DNA of 64,000 bases from positions 701,272 through 765,271 of the forward strand of contig NEWR02000009.1 of assembly GCA_002869885.2 (NCBI GenBank), read 5' to 3'. Below the pieces are notes generated by a model. It searched no databases. It saw only the letters and a list, made by a program, of their open reading frames with translations, and was not told where the DNA came from. The position numbers and the translations under genes were made by a program. Every line of letters starts with the position of its first letter. The first letter of the stretch is position 1. Below are positions 1-8,247 of this stretch, piece after piece. This DNA is from Nitrospira sp. CG24C. Lineage in GTDB: Bacteria > Nitrospirota > Nitrospiria > Nitrospirales > Nitrospiraceae.

Positions 1-105
1 AGAGTACTTGAGTTGTCTCCTGAGTATCAGTTGTTGCCTGGTCACGGACCGGCCACGACGGTTCGCGAAGAACTCGAGCATAATCCTTTCGTGTCTATTC
101 GTTGA
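1..105 (+). CDS. MBL-fold metallo-hydrolase, C-terminal fragment
   Basis: The first 105 bases are an open frame ending in TGA. It reads as the tail of a metallo-beta-lactamase-fold hydrolase: LLPGHGPATTV followed by a charged helix and NPFVSIR. The GHG turn near the C-terminus holds the last zinc-binding histidine in glyoxalase II-like enzymes, and a final helix ending in NPF is common in that group. The start and the HxHxDH motif lie outside the window, so the substrate cannot be told. The next gene begins 9 bases downstream on the same strand, so the two may be cotranscribed. Confidence 0.7.
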   Translation, partial: RVLELSPEYQLLPGHGPATTVREELEHNPFVSIR

Positions 106-114
106 AGTAGTCCC

Positions 115-1089
115 ATGAGTCTTGACCAGCGGAACGACGATCAGCCGATCCGCAGCGGAGAGCTGCCGGTTGCGGCAAAGCCAGTTGAGGATCTCAGAGA
201 GCCCACCGAGGACGGTGAATTCGAGGAGACCCCCTTCTCGAAATGGATCCTGCCCCTCAGCCTCTTTATCGCGACGATCTTTACCACCCTATGGGCTGGA
301 GCCTATCAGGCTTATAGCGGACCGATTCGTGGACCGGTGAATCTCCTGCTTGAACAGCCTGAGGTGCTCTGGCGCGGGATTCCCTTTGCGGCCACGCTCT
401 TGATCATTCTGGTGACCCATGAGTTCGGGCACTATGCGCTCTCCCGCATTCACAGGGTGCCGGCCTCGCTGCCGTTGTTCCTCCCGGGCCCTCCGTATTT
501 CGTCGGCACATTCGGAGCGATCATCCGGTTACGTGGGCCGATCATGAATCGTCGTGCGCTGTTCGACATCGGCGTGGCTGGTCCGCTTGCCGGCTTCATT
601 GCCGCGGTAGTGGCACTGGTCATCGGCCTGAACCTGTCAACGGTTGTCGATCGGACGGGAACCCATGGATTGCAGTTGGGCGAACCCTTGCTCTTGCAGT
701 TCATCGCCTGGCTGGTCGTCGGATCCATCCCTCCTCAGGCTGACATCGTCTTGCACCCCGTCGGGTTCGCCGCCTGGTTCGGCCTATTTGTGACGTCGTT
801 GAATCTCATTCCCATCGGCCAACTCGATGGAGGGCATGTGGCCTATGCCCTGTGGGGAAAACATCAACGTACGATGGCCTTTGTCATGATCCCGATCCTT
901 ATCGTGCTGGGATATGTGGGGTGGCCCGGCTGGTGGCTCTGGGCTTTCATGGCAGGACTCTGGGGTTTCGGGCATCCGCCAGTACACGATATTCACGTCC
1001 CCTTGGGCCAAAATCGGATCGTTGTCGGATGGATTGCATTTGCCGTGTTTGTGCTGACCTTTGCTCCTGTCCCTTTCTCTTTCCCCTAG
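115..1089 (+). CDS. Site-2 protease family (M50) membrane metalloprotease
   Basis: A 324-residue integral membrane protein with the M50 zinc site: HEFGH at residues 102-106 inside a hydrophobic segment, and the second metal motif NLIPIGQLDGGH at about residues 230-241. A hydrophilic N-terminus of about 42 residues precedes the first membrane helix, and at least six hydrophobic segments follow. Family members cut substrates inside the membrane. RseP and SpoIVFB are the known examples, but this short form has no PDZ domain. The ATG sits 9 bases after the preceding stop codon. The substrate is unknown; class assignment is secure. Confidence 0.88.
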   Translation: MSLDQRNDDQPIRSGELPVAAKPVEDLREPTEDGEFEETPFSKWILPLSLFIATIFTTLWAGAYQAYSGPIRGPVNLLLEQPEVLWRGIPFAATLLIILVTHEFGHYALSRIHRVPASLPLFLPGPPYFVGTFGAIIRLRGPIMNRRALFDIGVAGPLAGFIAAVVALVIGLNLSTVVDRTGTHGLQLGEPLLLQFIAWLVVGSIPPQADIVLHPVGFAAWFGLFVTSLNLIPIGQLDGGHVAYALWGKHQRTMAFVMIPILIVLGYVGWPGWWLWAFMAGLWGFGHPPVHDIHVPLGQNRIVVGWIAFAVFVLTFAPVPFSFP

Positions 1090-1530
1090 CAGGGGGGGAG
1101 GGAGTGGCCAGGTGCCCTTCTTGCTCGCAGAACGCGCACGATGAAGAGGATGGAAGGACACCCACATTGGTCCTGTGCTCCCGGAACGCGCGCCCTCAGA
1201 AGGGCCTCGTTCGACGGCCGCACGTAGACCAACATGGGTGCCCTCCCTAGAGAGGAAAACAAGCGAGCTTAGAAGGGTTATTGATTGATAGAAGAAAGTG
1301 CTCGTTCGATGCGCGCAGTGGAGACCACACCAGCCGCCTCGCTGAATGCCAATGCGGGTAAAGAGTTAAGTTCAACCCTCGTGTGACCCGTCTCGCTCGT
1401 CCCGCATGTCTCGCCCGTCTCGCGCTTCACACGTCCCTGGCCAAGTTCACCCACACCGATGAATTCCGTTTCAAATGCGAAACGTAGAATGTCCCGGTTT
1501 TCTCTTAAGGGCAGGGAGGTTTTCCTGTGC
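1090..1530. other. Non-coding, repeat-rich intergenic region
   Basis: No convincing gene. It holds a half copy of a hairpin repeat (1119-1146), the full 113-bp repeat (1158-1270), a 25-bp segment (1298-1322) repeated inverted at 11242-11266 with two differences, and at 1387-1407 a 21-base CT/CG-rich motif beginning CCCGTCTCGCTCG that recurs exactly, inverted, at 8412-8432. Confidence 0.6.
1158..1270 (-). repeat. 113-bp hairpin repeat, copy A
   Basis: This 113-bp segment recurs in inverted orientation at 11289-11401 with about five differences. It folds as a nested hairpin. The outer arms (1159-1172 and 1227-1240) pair with two mismatches, and the inner core carries GAACG paired with CGTTC and GCCCT paired with AGGGC around a TCTG loop. 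A diverged relative with compensated stems lies at 11442-11539. Confidence 0.75.
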
Positions 1531-2091
1531 CTATTTCATCTTGGAGGGCAACGCAATCGTTCTGCCAGCCACCATGAAGGTGCCTTTCCCGCAATGGTGC
1601 ATCGTCCGAGGGTTTTTCTTTGAGGGGTCGATCCACGCCTTGAGCACCTCGAGGATAAATATGTTGTATTTGGACGCCATCCGCATATCGACGACCTTGC
1701 ATTCGAGATTAGCATAGCACTCGTGGATGAGCGGCGCCTTGACGCGGGAAGCGGCCACCGGTGTCAGGCGAAATTTCTTGAACTTGTCGGTCCTGCGCCC
1801 CGAGGTGTTTCCGCAGCCAACTACCTGTGCCGCCAGTTCCACCGTCGGGATATTGATCACGCATTCCTTGGTCGCCTTCACCATGCTGAACGTGTGGTTC
1901 CGGTTACTGATCACGCACCCCACGAGCGGCGGCTCGAATTCGATCATCATGTGCCACGACAGGGCCATGATGTTGGCCTTCCCCTTGCCGGCTGTTGTAA
2001 CCAACAGGACCGGCCCCGGCTCGAGCAGGCGGTAGACATGAGACAAGGAAAGGGACTTTTTCACCGTGCAATTCCTGTTGTCACGTTTCAA
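1531..2091 (-). CDS. Flavin reductase family protein
   Basis: 186 residues matching the flavin reductase-like (split-barrel FMN-binding) domain. After a short N-terminus comes the family pattern: LLVTTAGKGKANIMALSW, a PPLVGCVIS strand, then an ECVINIP strand and CGNTSGR with a K-rich loop. These proteins bind FMN and either reduce it with NAD(P)H for a partner monooxygenase or act on other substrates; the partner here is unknown. An Old Yellow Enzyme is encoded just upstream on the same strand, but a 189-bp repeat lies between them. The ATG at 2091 gives the usual family length. Confidence 0.82.
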   Translation of the reverse strand: MKRDNRNCTVKKSLSLSHVYRLLEPGPVLLVTTAGKGKANIMALSWHMMIEFEPPLVGCVISNRNHTFSMVKATKECVINIPTVELAAQVVGCGNTSGRRTDKFKKFRLTPVAASRVKAPLIHECYANLECKVVDMRMASKYNIFILEVLKAWIDPSKKNPRTMHHCGKGTFMVAGRTIALPSKMK

Positions 2092-2135
2092 TGGCTAACC
2101 CCAGATGAAGTGGATCGTCACAAGACATCCGGTTG

Positions 2136-2324
2136 CTAGGAGCCTGTCCGACATTGACCGTTCTACTACGACGAATGATCCGCACCCACCTGCGTCGTTC
2201 TCGGCCAGAAAAATTCCTCAATGTATTCCAGCGAATACACCTCCGGTTTTTTCCGGCCTGCGGCCTTGCATCTGGCTGCGCCTCTTTCGCCTCATCACGA
2301 AGGCAATGTCGGACAGGCTCCTAG
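2136..2324. repeat. MITE-like element with perfect 21-bp terminal inverted repeats
   Basis: The ends are exact reverse complements: 2136-2156 begins CTAGGAGCCTGTCCGACA and 2304-2324 is its complement. The 189-bp interior has no gene but includes a small hairpin, TGTATTC-CAGC-GAATACA. The right terminal repeat contains the TAG stop codon of the alkene reductase gene (2321-2323). Size, terminal repeats and lack of coding suggest a non-autonomous mobile element; no transposase for it is present here. Confidence 0.75.
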
Positions 2325-3415
2325 GATTTCAAGAAAGGATAGTCCGTATACCCCTTTTCACCGCCGCCATAAAAAGTATTTCTGTCGTAGCGATTGAGCG
2401 ACGCCCCCGTTTCAAAGCGTGTAGGCAAATCGGGATTGGCGAGGAACAACCGCCCAAAGGCAATCCCATCCGCCAGCTCGTCGGTGACGGCTTCCTCGGC
2501 GGTCTCTCGTTGATAGCCACCAGCTGAGATCAGTTTCCCCTTAAACATTTTTCGAAAGAGCTGGGCCGTGCTCGGTGCGCCTTCATTCACACTGTCACTC
2601 CCTCCGGCATTCGTCGCTCTCGGTTCAATCATGTGCAGATAGGCCAGCCGCAACGGATTCAGCTGTTCAATCACATAGGTGAACAGACCGAGGGTATCGG
2701 TATCGGACATGTCGTTAAACGTGCCGTAGGGCGACAACCTGATCCCCACCCGCTCACTGCCCCACACATCAATGACGGCTTTCAAAACTCCGAGGACGAT
2801 GCGGGTCCGATTGGCCACAGTGCCGCCATAGGCATCGGTTCTGTGGTTACTGCCATCCTGGAGAAATTGATCCAACAAGTATCCATTGGCGGCATGGACT
2901 TCGACACCATCAAAGCCTGCAGCCTTGGCCTGGGTGGCGGCGTGACGGTACGAGGCAATGATGTCGACAATCTCGCTCACGGAAAGTGCGCGAGGCGTCT
3001 CATAGTCCACTAATTGCCAAGAGGCGGTATAGACTTGGCCCGTCGGCGCAATGGCTGACGGCGCAACTGGGACGCCTTCTTCGGGATGGTGTGAGGAATG
3101 AGAGATTCTGCCGACGTGCCAGAGCTGCGACACAATCTTGCCACCCTTGGCATGGACGGCGGACGTGACCCTACGCCATCCTGCCACTTGCTCATCACTA
3201 TAGATGCCTGGAGTGCCAGGGTACCCTTTGCCCAAGGGACAAATCTGACTGGCTTCCGTGATGATGAATCCCGCGCTCGCCCGTTGCGAATAGTATTCAG
3301 CGGCGAATGGGCCGGGAACATCTCCCGCTCCCGCCCGCATCCGTGTGAGCGGCGCCATGATCACGCGATTCGATGCGACAATGGCTCCAAAGGTTTCTGC
3401 TGTCAATAATTTCAT
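2321..3415 (-). CDS. Alkene reductase, Old Yellow Enzyme family
   Basis: A 364-residue FMN-dependent TIM-barrel oxidoreductase. Family marks are APLTRMRA near the N-terminus, SQLWHVGR, the catalytic HAANGYLLDQFLQD loop (His and Asn bind the substrate carbonyl), NHRTDAYGG, and near the C-terminus the phosphate loop AFGRLFLANPDL. These enzymes reduce activated C=C bonds of enals and enones, or nitro groups, with NAD(P)H; NemA and OYE are examples. The start at 3415 (MKLLTAETFG) fits the family; an upstream extension of 29 residues is not conserved-looking. The stop codon lies inside a MITE end, so the last residues may have been altered by insertion. Confidence 0.9.
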   Translation of the reverse strand: MKLLTAETFGAIVASNRVIMAPLTRMRAGAGDVPGPFAAEYYSQRASAGFIITEASQICPLGKGYPGTPGIYSDEQVAGWRRVTSAVHAKGGKIVSQLWHVGRISHSSHHPEEGVPVAPSAIAPTGQVYTASWQLVDYETPRALSVSEIVDIIASYRHAATQAKAAGFDGVEVHAANGYLLDQFLQDGSNHRTDAYGGTVANRTRIVLGVLKAVIDVWGSERVGIRLSPYGTFNDMSDTDTLGLFTYVIEQLNPLRLAYLHMIEPRATNAGGSDSVNEGAPSTAQLFRKMFKGKLISAGGYQRETAEEAVTDELADGIAFGRLFLANPDLPTRFETGASLNRYDRNTFYGGGEKGYTDYPFLKS

Positions 3416-3544
3416 AGAGGACACGCCCTTTTCGTTGAACGGTTGTGGATCATGAGCGACTGACTGATAGCTTAGTGGAAAGACATAGTGGAGACGCACC
3501 ATGGGAAGCCCAGCCGGTCTCCAACCGCCCTGTGGGTGTTCCCT

Positions 3545-3823
3545 TCAGGGAAGGGGCTCGCCCGACAAGAGCTGTTGCGCCTGGATGATCGCCTCCAGCA
3601 ATGCGCTCCGTTCCTCTTGCAGCTTCTTCGAAGGCGGCACGCTCGCCACAAATCGTTCCGCCGCTGCAGTCAAGGTCTGCAGCGTCTCGGCCATATCCCC
3701 CTTCCCAGGGGCAGGAGCCGACGAGGCTTCACGTAACAGCGCGCGCCTCCTCCTGGGCCCGACATACATCTGCGGGGCAATCGGGTTATCTTTTTCCAAC
3801 TCGGGTCGTCGAAATACCGCCAT
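3545..3823 (-). CDS. Hypothetical protein, 92 residues
   Basis: Not recognised. It is basic near the middle (GPRRRRALLRE), followed by a Pro/Ala-rich linker and a predicted helical C-terminal half (METL-type heptads running to LLEAIIQAQQLL) that could form a coiled coil. There is no signal peptide or membrane segment. It lies upstream of nothing on its own strand and stands apart from the alkene reductase by about 130 bases. Composition looks like real protein rather than a shadow frame, but the gene call is tentative. Confidence 0.45.
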   Translation of the reverse strand: MAVFRRPELEKDNPIAPQMYVGPRRRRALLREASSAPAPGKGDMAETLQTLTAAAERFVASVPPSKKLQEERSALLEAIIQAQQLLSGEPLP

Positions 3824-4330
3824 GGCTCCTCCAACAGATCAGACAACGAGAAATAATCCGCACACTGTACTCGATTCGCATCGGCAATTGCATCGGGGCG
3901 TGGGCACAAGGGGGAAAGGGTGCGGAGCGCTTCGGCAGAATGTCGGATGCGGGCGATGCGTGAGACCCGCGCGACTGGCGGGAAGGTTTCCGATTAAGTA
4001 GCCGTCCCCTTTTCTCCTTCCCTGGTTTTCTCTCACACTCCGCTTATTGAACTGAAGGGCGTAACCATCGAGCCGAGGCACAATCCAGCCCAACAAAGTG
4101 CGCTGCACCCGCGCTTCAATATGCCGACGATTCATATTCGATGGGTATGCGAAACGCCACATTGAGATCAACCAGTCCCGGAGAAAAGATCAACTTGGAG
4201 GAATTCTAACGAGGCAGGGCCAACCACACAATGCCGCGTGCGCGGACGAGTCAAAAACTGCTTTTGGAAACCACCAAACCACGAGGTGCAAGGTCAAGAA
4301 ATGACCCCACGAGTTTTTCCAAGAAATCGA
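3824..4330. other. Gene-poor stretch left of the defence-like cassette
   Basis: No gene is supported. A minus-strand frame from about 4132 (MNRRHIEARVQRTLL) looks protein-like for some 40 residues, then loses sense, so it may be the remnant of a broken gene. GC falls across this stretch toward the cassette. A 22-bp repeat lies at 4288-4309. No tRNA or integrase is visible. Confidence 0.4.
4288..4309 (+). repeat. 22-bp flanking repeat, left copy
   Basis: The motif contains the small palindrome GGTCA-AGAAA-TGACC. It matches 21 of 22 bases of the inverted copy at 8356-8377. The pair brackets the four-gene cassette: this copy ends 21 bases beyond the 3' end of the last gene. The GGGGTCA/TGACCCC character resembles REP sequences handled by RAYT transposases, though no RAYT gene is present. 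Confidence 0.6.
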
Positions 4331-4870
4331 TTAGGTTGAAGCTTCGACTAGGCAGACATCCCACTTTTTACGGCTACTACTGGCGAGTGAGCTCCGAAAT
4401 ATTTCCATCGAAGATGAAAGCAGTTCCATATCGTCGAACAAAATTACTATTGGGCCCCTTGGTGAAGAATCAGGCTGACGAAGGACTTTATTGATCTTAT
4501 TCACTATAAGAGCGGGATTGAGATTTACATCCCACTTACATGAGATTCCCAAGATTCCCGTAGTATCAACGTATCTGATTTTGTTTTCTCTAAACACTTC
4601 AAATGCGACTTTCCGATTGAGGCGCCCTAAATCAAAGCGTGGAGTAGGCCTCATATCCACTACTACAGATGGCTGAGCTTCATCTAACAAAGAGAGAAAA
4701 CGATCGCCAGATAAGTGTGTTGTGTTTGCGAAAATGAGCAGGGATGTCTTCGGCATCGGGAATAGATCTGGCTGGAAGAGCATTTGCTTATAGCGTACGC
4801 GCTGTCCTTGAGTCTGCAAACCAGACGGTTTCAGTAGCTTTAAGCGAGTGAGATCTCTGGAACTTGTCAT
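4331..4870 (-). CDS. DUF488-like protein, last gene of the defence-like cassette
   Basis: 179 residues. After about 40 poorly ordered N-terminal residues comes a pattern that resembles DUF488: a strand LLIFANTTH, helix DRFLSLLDEA, strand VVVDMRPTPRFD (about residues 69-80), RLNRKVAFEVFRENKIRYVDT, then a glycine turn. DUF488 proteins normally start with TIGHSN and carry VDVRS.P; here the GHS motif is missing, so any catalytic role may be changed. The ATG follows the deaminase stop codon by a single base (TGA-A-ATG), which implies translational coupling. The last helix-strand part (PIVILFDDMELLSSS) is not typical of DUF488. Function unknown. Confidence 0.6.
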   Translation of the reverse strand: MTSSRDLTRLKLLKPSGLQTQGQRVRYKQMLFQPDLFPMPKTSLLIFANTTHLSGDRFLSLLDEAQPSVVVDMRPTPRFDLGRLNRKVAFEVFRENKIRYVDTTGILGISCKWDVNLNPALIVNKINKVLRQPDSSPRGPIVILFDDMELLSSSMEIFRSSLASSSRKKWDVCLVEAST

Positions 4871-4871
4871 T

Positions 4872-6461
4872 TCAGTTACACCCCTTTACCAATTCCGCTT
4901 CAATTTCCACATAGCTGATACGCCTCAGATCCCATGGGCTTCCCCATTCAGGAGCACCTATTCTTGCGAGACCTGTTTCATTATTCTTGAGCTCCCGATC
5001 TTTCATGAAAGCTCTTTTGTAGAGATTTGGAGCAACACCTGTGAAGGGATGAAACAGTACTTTGCTACCCCCCTTACTTGGGGGGATCCATCCTTGATGG
5101 TTTAGCGTTATTGAGTCAGGATGAAGATCTAATGCTTTGCTTTTTGGATAAGGTTCAATGAACTGAACCTCATCTACCCCAGCACCCACTATATGTCGCG
5201 CACAATAGTGACAAGGAAAAGTGGTTACCCACATTCTTGTCCCAACAGAAGATACTCCTTTACGCGCAGCCGTTAGTAAGGCATCCATCTCCGCATGAAC
5301 TGCCCTACTGAACTCTAGTAGCCCCCCAATCCTAGACCGCCTTAGTAAACTCTGCAAGGCCTCCTTGGACTGCTTTCTAAGGGGCGGAAACTGCTTGAAC
5401 ACTTCATCAACTATCTCCTTCACAATTTCATTCTGTTCCTCTGTATTTCGACAATAGATTCTGTCGCCATAATAGGCACACCGCCCATCAACCTGAACAG
5501 GTTCAAAGCTTTCTCCGTACAGCCCTCCTCCGGCTACAGGAACTTCATTTGTCCCCGTTGCAACAACATTTCCGTTCACATCAATTACACACGCGCCTAC
5601 CTGACGAGACAAACACGCGCTCCTAAGCGCAGCGCCCTGAGCCTCAAACATTGCTGTCTCGCCAATAGTTGGCCGAACGATGTCAGAATGCGTGATGACC
5701 TTCACGAGCCGACCCAAGTCCTCATTAATTGTCCACAGCTCATTTGATGATGTGTCTTCCTCGATTCTATCTACACTGTTGTCAACGAAGTAGTCAGACA
5801 AATGGAAAGCGTCTAAAACTTTTTGCCCGTAGTCCTGAGGAGCCTTGGCATCTCGCTCCATAAATTCCTGCGCATTCCTGTTTCCAGCATCAGAATACTT
5901 TTCGTGGAGGCGATTAAGTCGTGTCGATTGCTCACATACAATTCCAATTAATGTAAAAGATGATCCGTATACACTTCGCAGAAGATGCACTTCAGCGGGA
6001 TGACGGATCGATTCCAAGATATAAGCTCGTCGTTTTCCATCAGGCTTGATGGGTCCGTCATCAGCGACCTTAATTCCTTGTTTCTTAGCCCTAGTTAGTC
6101 TGATAGTTTTCACCAAGGCCCTAGCAATAGCCGACTGGTCAGCCTGTCTCATTTTGTCTCCCAGATCTTGGAGACGGCTGACGCTCGTCAAGGTCTTAGT
6201 CAACGCTGGAACTGCCTCCCCTTCTCTCTTCGCCCACTCCCTGATCCTATCTGAAGCTTTAATTACTTCGGTCTCGTATGGTCCTCCCGGGAGTGCCTTG
6301 CTCTCCAAAATCGACTTTAAGCTGCGAGCTATTTCGCTTGTTCCCGAACCAACATGGCCGACAACAGCAAAAATAAGCTCATTAGCGCTATGCTCTGCGA
6401 GAATTTCACGAGCCTGCTTTGTTATGATTTGCGAAATAGGTATTAACTTTGGAGTGGCCAT
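4872..6461 (-). CDS. Anti-phage dCTP deaminase-like protein (DCD/AvcD family)
   Basis: 529 residues with the two-part build of the anti-phage deoxycytidylate deaminases. The N-terminal half is kinase-like, with a phosphate-binding loop GHVGSGTS at residues 35-42 in which the usual Walker lysine is threonine. The C-terminal half is a zinc cytidine-deaminase fold with HAE at 389-391 (zinc ligand and catalytic Glu391) and PCHYC at 416-420 (two zinc cysteines). Known relatives deaminate dCTP and dCMP during infection and starve the phage of nucleotides. The gene is third of four, 67 bases after tcmP and one base before the DUF488-like gene. Base composition is visibly AT-richer than the chromosome around it. 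Confidence 0.85.
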   Translation of the reverse strand: MATPKLIPISQIITKQAREILAEHSANELIFAVVGHVGSGTSEIARSLKSILESKALPGGPYETEVIKASDRIREWAKREGEAVPALTKTLTSVSRLQDLGDKMRQADQSAIARALVKTIRLTRAKKQGIKVADDGPIKPDGKRRAYILESIRHPAEVHLLRSVYGSSFTLIGIVCEQSTRLNRLHEKYSDAGNRNAQEFMERDAKAPQDYGQKVLDAFHLSDYFVDNSVDRIEEDTSSNELWTINEDLGRLVKVITHSDIVRPTIGETAMFEAQGAALRSACLSRQVGACVIDVNGNVVATGTNEVPVAGGGLYGESFEPVQVDGRCAYYGDRIYCRNTEEQNEIVKEIVDEVFKQFPPLRKQSKEALQSLLRRSRIGGLLEFSRAVHAEMDALLTAARKGVSSVGTRMWVTTFPCHYCARHIVGAGVDEVQFIEPYPKSKALDLHPDSITLNHQGWIPPSKGGSKVLFHPFTGVAPNLYKRAFMKDRELKNNETGLARIGAPEWGSPWDLRRISYVEIEAELVKGCN

Positions 6462-6528
6462 ATTTACATGTACCTGAATTGCGAAATAGCAACAACCGCG
6501 TACGCTATTGGGCTTCCTTCCAATATAG

Positions 6529-7437
6529 TCAAGTCAGGAATTCAGCAAGATCTAACTTCAATTGTTCGATAGGCTCTAGTGGAGTGACCGCTTTCCTGTA
6601 TGCACGTGACATCAGAGAAGGCGCAAGAGGATGATCAGTGGCGTGAATCATGTAGTACATTATTGCCCCGCCATCGTTCCTTTCAAAAATTGGCCACGGT
6701 TTCACGGAATTGTACCCGAGTTCTTCTTTAAATCTCCGGACGATTAATTCTACTCTTTGACTTGAGTCAATGTCATAGAGCCTCTTCCAATCCTCTCGCC
6801 CCCACCACTGTTCAACCCGCGTGGTATCTTTTATCCCTGAAAGGGCTCTGCTGAACCAATGATTTGGGAGAAAGTAAAACAGTTCTATCTTGTTCCCCGA
6901 AGTCTTATACCGAGCCAGACGCACCAGAGTTTCCCATCGGCATTCGAAAGTTCTCTGGTCAAGCAGACAGAAGCACGCTTCGCTCATCTTAATCTTCTGA
7001 GCGCTCAGTAAGCCTAACACCGTGGCATTAAAGTCGCCGGGAATTATTTCTATGGTGCGTTTAGGATCTGATGGCTGAGCCTCCTTCAATTTCTGCAAGG
7101 CCTCAACTTGCTCTTCCCCAGCATCAAACAGATAAAAGTTTCGAAACCACCTAGGCTCACTTTCTAGCACCAATTTAGCAGCCCACATATGTGGTTTATC
7201 AGGCTCCTGCGGGCCTGCAAACCCATCAATGTAGGTGCCATGCTTTGTGATCATTACAAAATAGAACAGATACCGTGATATTAGCTTAGACTTGTTCTCT
7301 GTCCAAATGGGTTCTCTGATAGGAGAAACTTCAGGCTCCGGTGGAGGACCTGGAGGGATATCGAATAGTTGTTCGGACTGTAACTGTTGCCTGATTACTG
7401 GCTTGCGTTTCTTGATTTTGGTTCGACGTAGGCTCAA
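6529..7437 (-). CDS. tcmP: Three-Cys-motif partner protein TcmP
   Basis: 302 residues. The hallmark motif HGTYIDGFAGPQ lies at about residues 66-77, followed by an acidic strand NFYLFDAG and by CLLDQRTFECRWETL (Asp160) and KIELFYFLP. The layout recalls a Rossmann-type methyltransferase fold, but no activity is established for the family. TcmP genes are named for sitting beside three-Cys-motif proteins, and here the gene follows one after 63 bases. The start at 7437 is TTG without a good Shine-Dalgarno site; no in-frame ATG lies near, so the N-terminus is uncertain. The first 40 residues are basic and then proline-rich. Confidence 0.82.
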   Translation of the reverse strand: MSLRRTKIKKRKPVIRQQLQSEQLFDIPPGPPPEPEVSPIREPIWTENKSKLISRYLFYFVMITKHGTYIDGFAGPQEPDKPHMWAAKLVLESEPRWFRNFYLFDAGEEQVEALQKLKEAQPSDPKRTIEIIPGDFNATVLGLLSAQKIKMSEACFCLLDQRTFECRWETLVRLARYKTSGNKIELFYFLPNHWFSRALSGIKDTTRVEQWWGREDWKRLYDIDSSQRVELIVRRFKEELGYNSVKPWPIFERNDGGAIMYYMIHATDHPLAPSLMSRAYRKAVTPLEPIEQLKLDLAEFLT

Positions 7438-7500
7438 TTTATATGCGCTAGATAGGTGGTTATTAACTGCATATCTCCAAACTTAGGCCCAACCAGATGC

Positions 7501-8247
7501 TTATCGTAATGCCTGAAAAATCGGTATGGCTTGAGGTTTCACGCGAGGCATCTCGTTCCAGACTTTCCGATCCAGCCGTCTTCCGCCAGCTTTTGGTGTA
7601 AACCCACCCCATTGCTTGAAAAAGAATGGCACTTTCTTATCTAGGCATTGATCTCGTATCTCACGCACCCAACTGGCCTCTACAGGCCTATAGTCAGGCC
7701 CGCTCTCTCCACCAACAATGACCCAGGATATCCCTTTGAGTGGTAGTCTTGGTATGGGACCAAGCAACGGCTCCACGGATACAAATCGGACGGCGGCAGG
7801 AACCTTTCGAAGCCTATCCACCCTCCATATATAGTCGCGACTTTCTACCGATACTCCTTGCCAAACGTTTTCTGGCCAAGGCAATTGCGGAGCTAGTTCC
7901 GCCAAACGCTCCGCTCTTTTTGTGAGTACTTGAAAGGAATGCCAATGCGCCTTCTCCATAACCTCAAACGTCTTGAAAATGAAACTATCTGGGACTTCTT
8001 CATGAAAAAGATCGCTCATACTGTTTACGAAGATCTTTTTCGGCTGTTTCCAACGAAGGGGTAGTGTGAGCTGATCTGGATGAAGAGTGACTGCGAAGCC
8101 GTTGGTGTAGCGCGGATTACCCATTACTTGAAGCCGACCCGCTAGCCGTTCTGCATAGCAATTCTTGCAACCCGGACTTACTTTCGAGCACCCAGTTATC
8201 GGGTTCCAAGTTGCATCGGTCCATTCAATAGCTGATTTGTCTCCCAC
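7501..8247 (-). CDS. DUF5131 (phage Gp37/Gp68) three-Cys-motif protein
   Basis: 248 residues with the typical start [20 protein letters not shown], then cysteines at 20, 27 and 30 (CX6CX2C), which suggest an iron-sulfur or zinc site. A repeating beta-alpha pattern follows: [49 protein letters not shown]. This is consistent with a barrel related to radical-SAM enzymes, but the reaction is unknown. The GTG start at 8247 is chosen because GGAGG lies five bases upstream and family members begin here; the frame stays open 63 codons further up without recognisable sequence. First gene of the four-gene cassette, partner of TcmP. Confidence 0.83.
   Translation of the reverse strand: MGDKSAIEWTDATWNPITGCSKVSPGCKNCYAERLAGRLQVMGNPRYTNGFAVTLHPDQLTLPLRWKQPKKIFVNSMSDLFHEEVPDSFIFKTFEVMEKAHWHSFQVLTKRAERLAELAPQLPWPENVWQGVSVESRDYIWRVDRLRKVPAAVRFVSVEPLLGPIPRLPLKGISWVIVGGESGPDYRPVEASWVREIRDQCLDKKVPFFFKQWGGFTPKAGGRRLDRKVWNEMPRVKPQAIPIFQALR

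Noticed and set aside
1122-1340. Coding frames 852-1250 and 784-1167 over the repeat
   Set aside because: They arise from the hairpin repeat and the end of the protease gene; no start signal or family.
3839-4171. 110-codon minus-strand frame in the gap left of the cassette
   Set aside because: Only the first 40 residues look protein-like; the rest is Pro/Cys/Arg-rich noise. At most a gene remnant.
6462-6528. Possible AvcI-like RNA antitoxin upstream of the deaminase
   Set aside because: The 67-base gap is too short for the known Vibrio RNA and shows no clear hairpin or promoter; it would have to lie inside tcmP.
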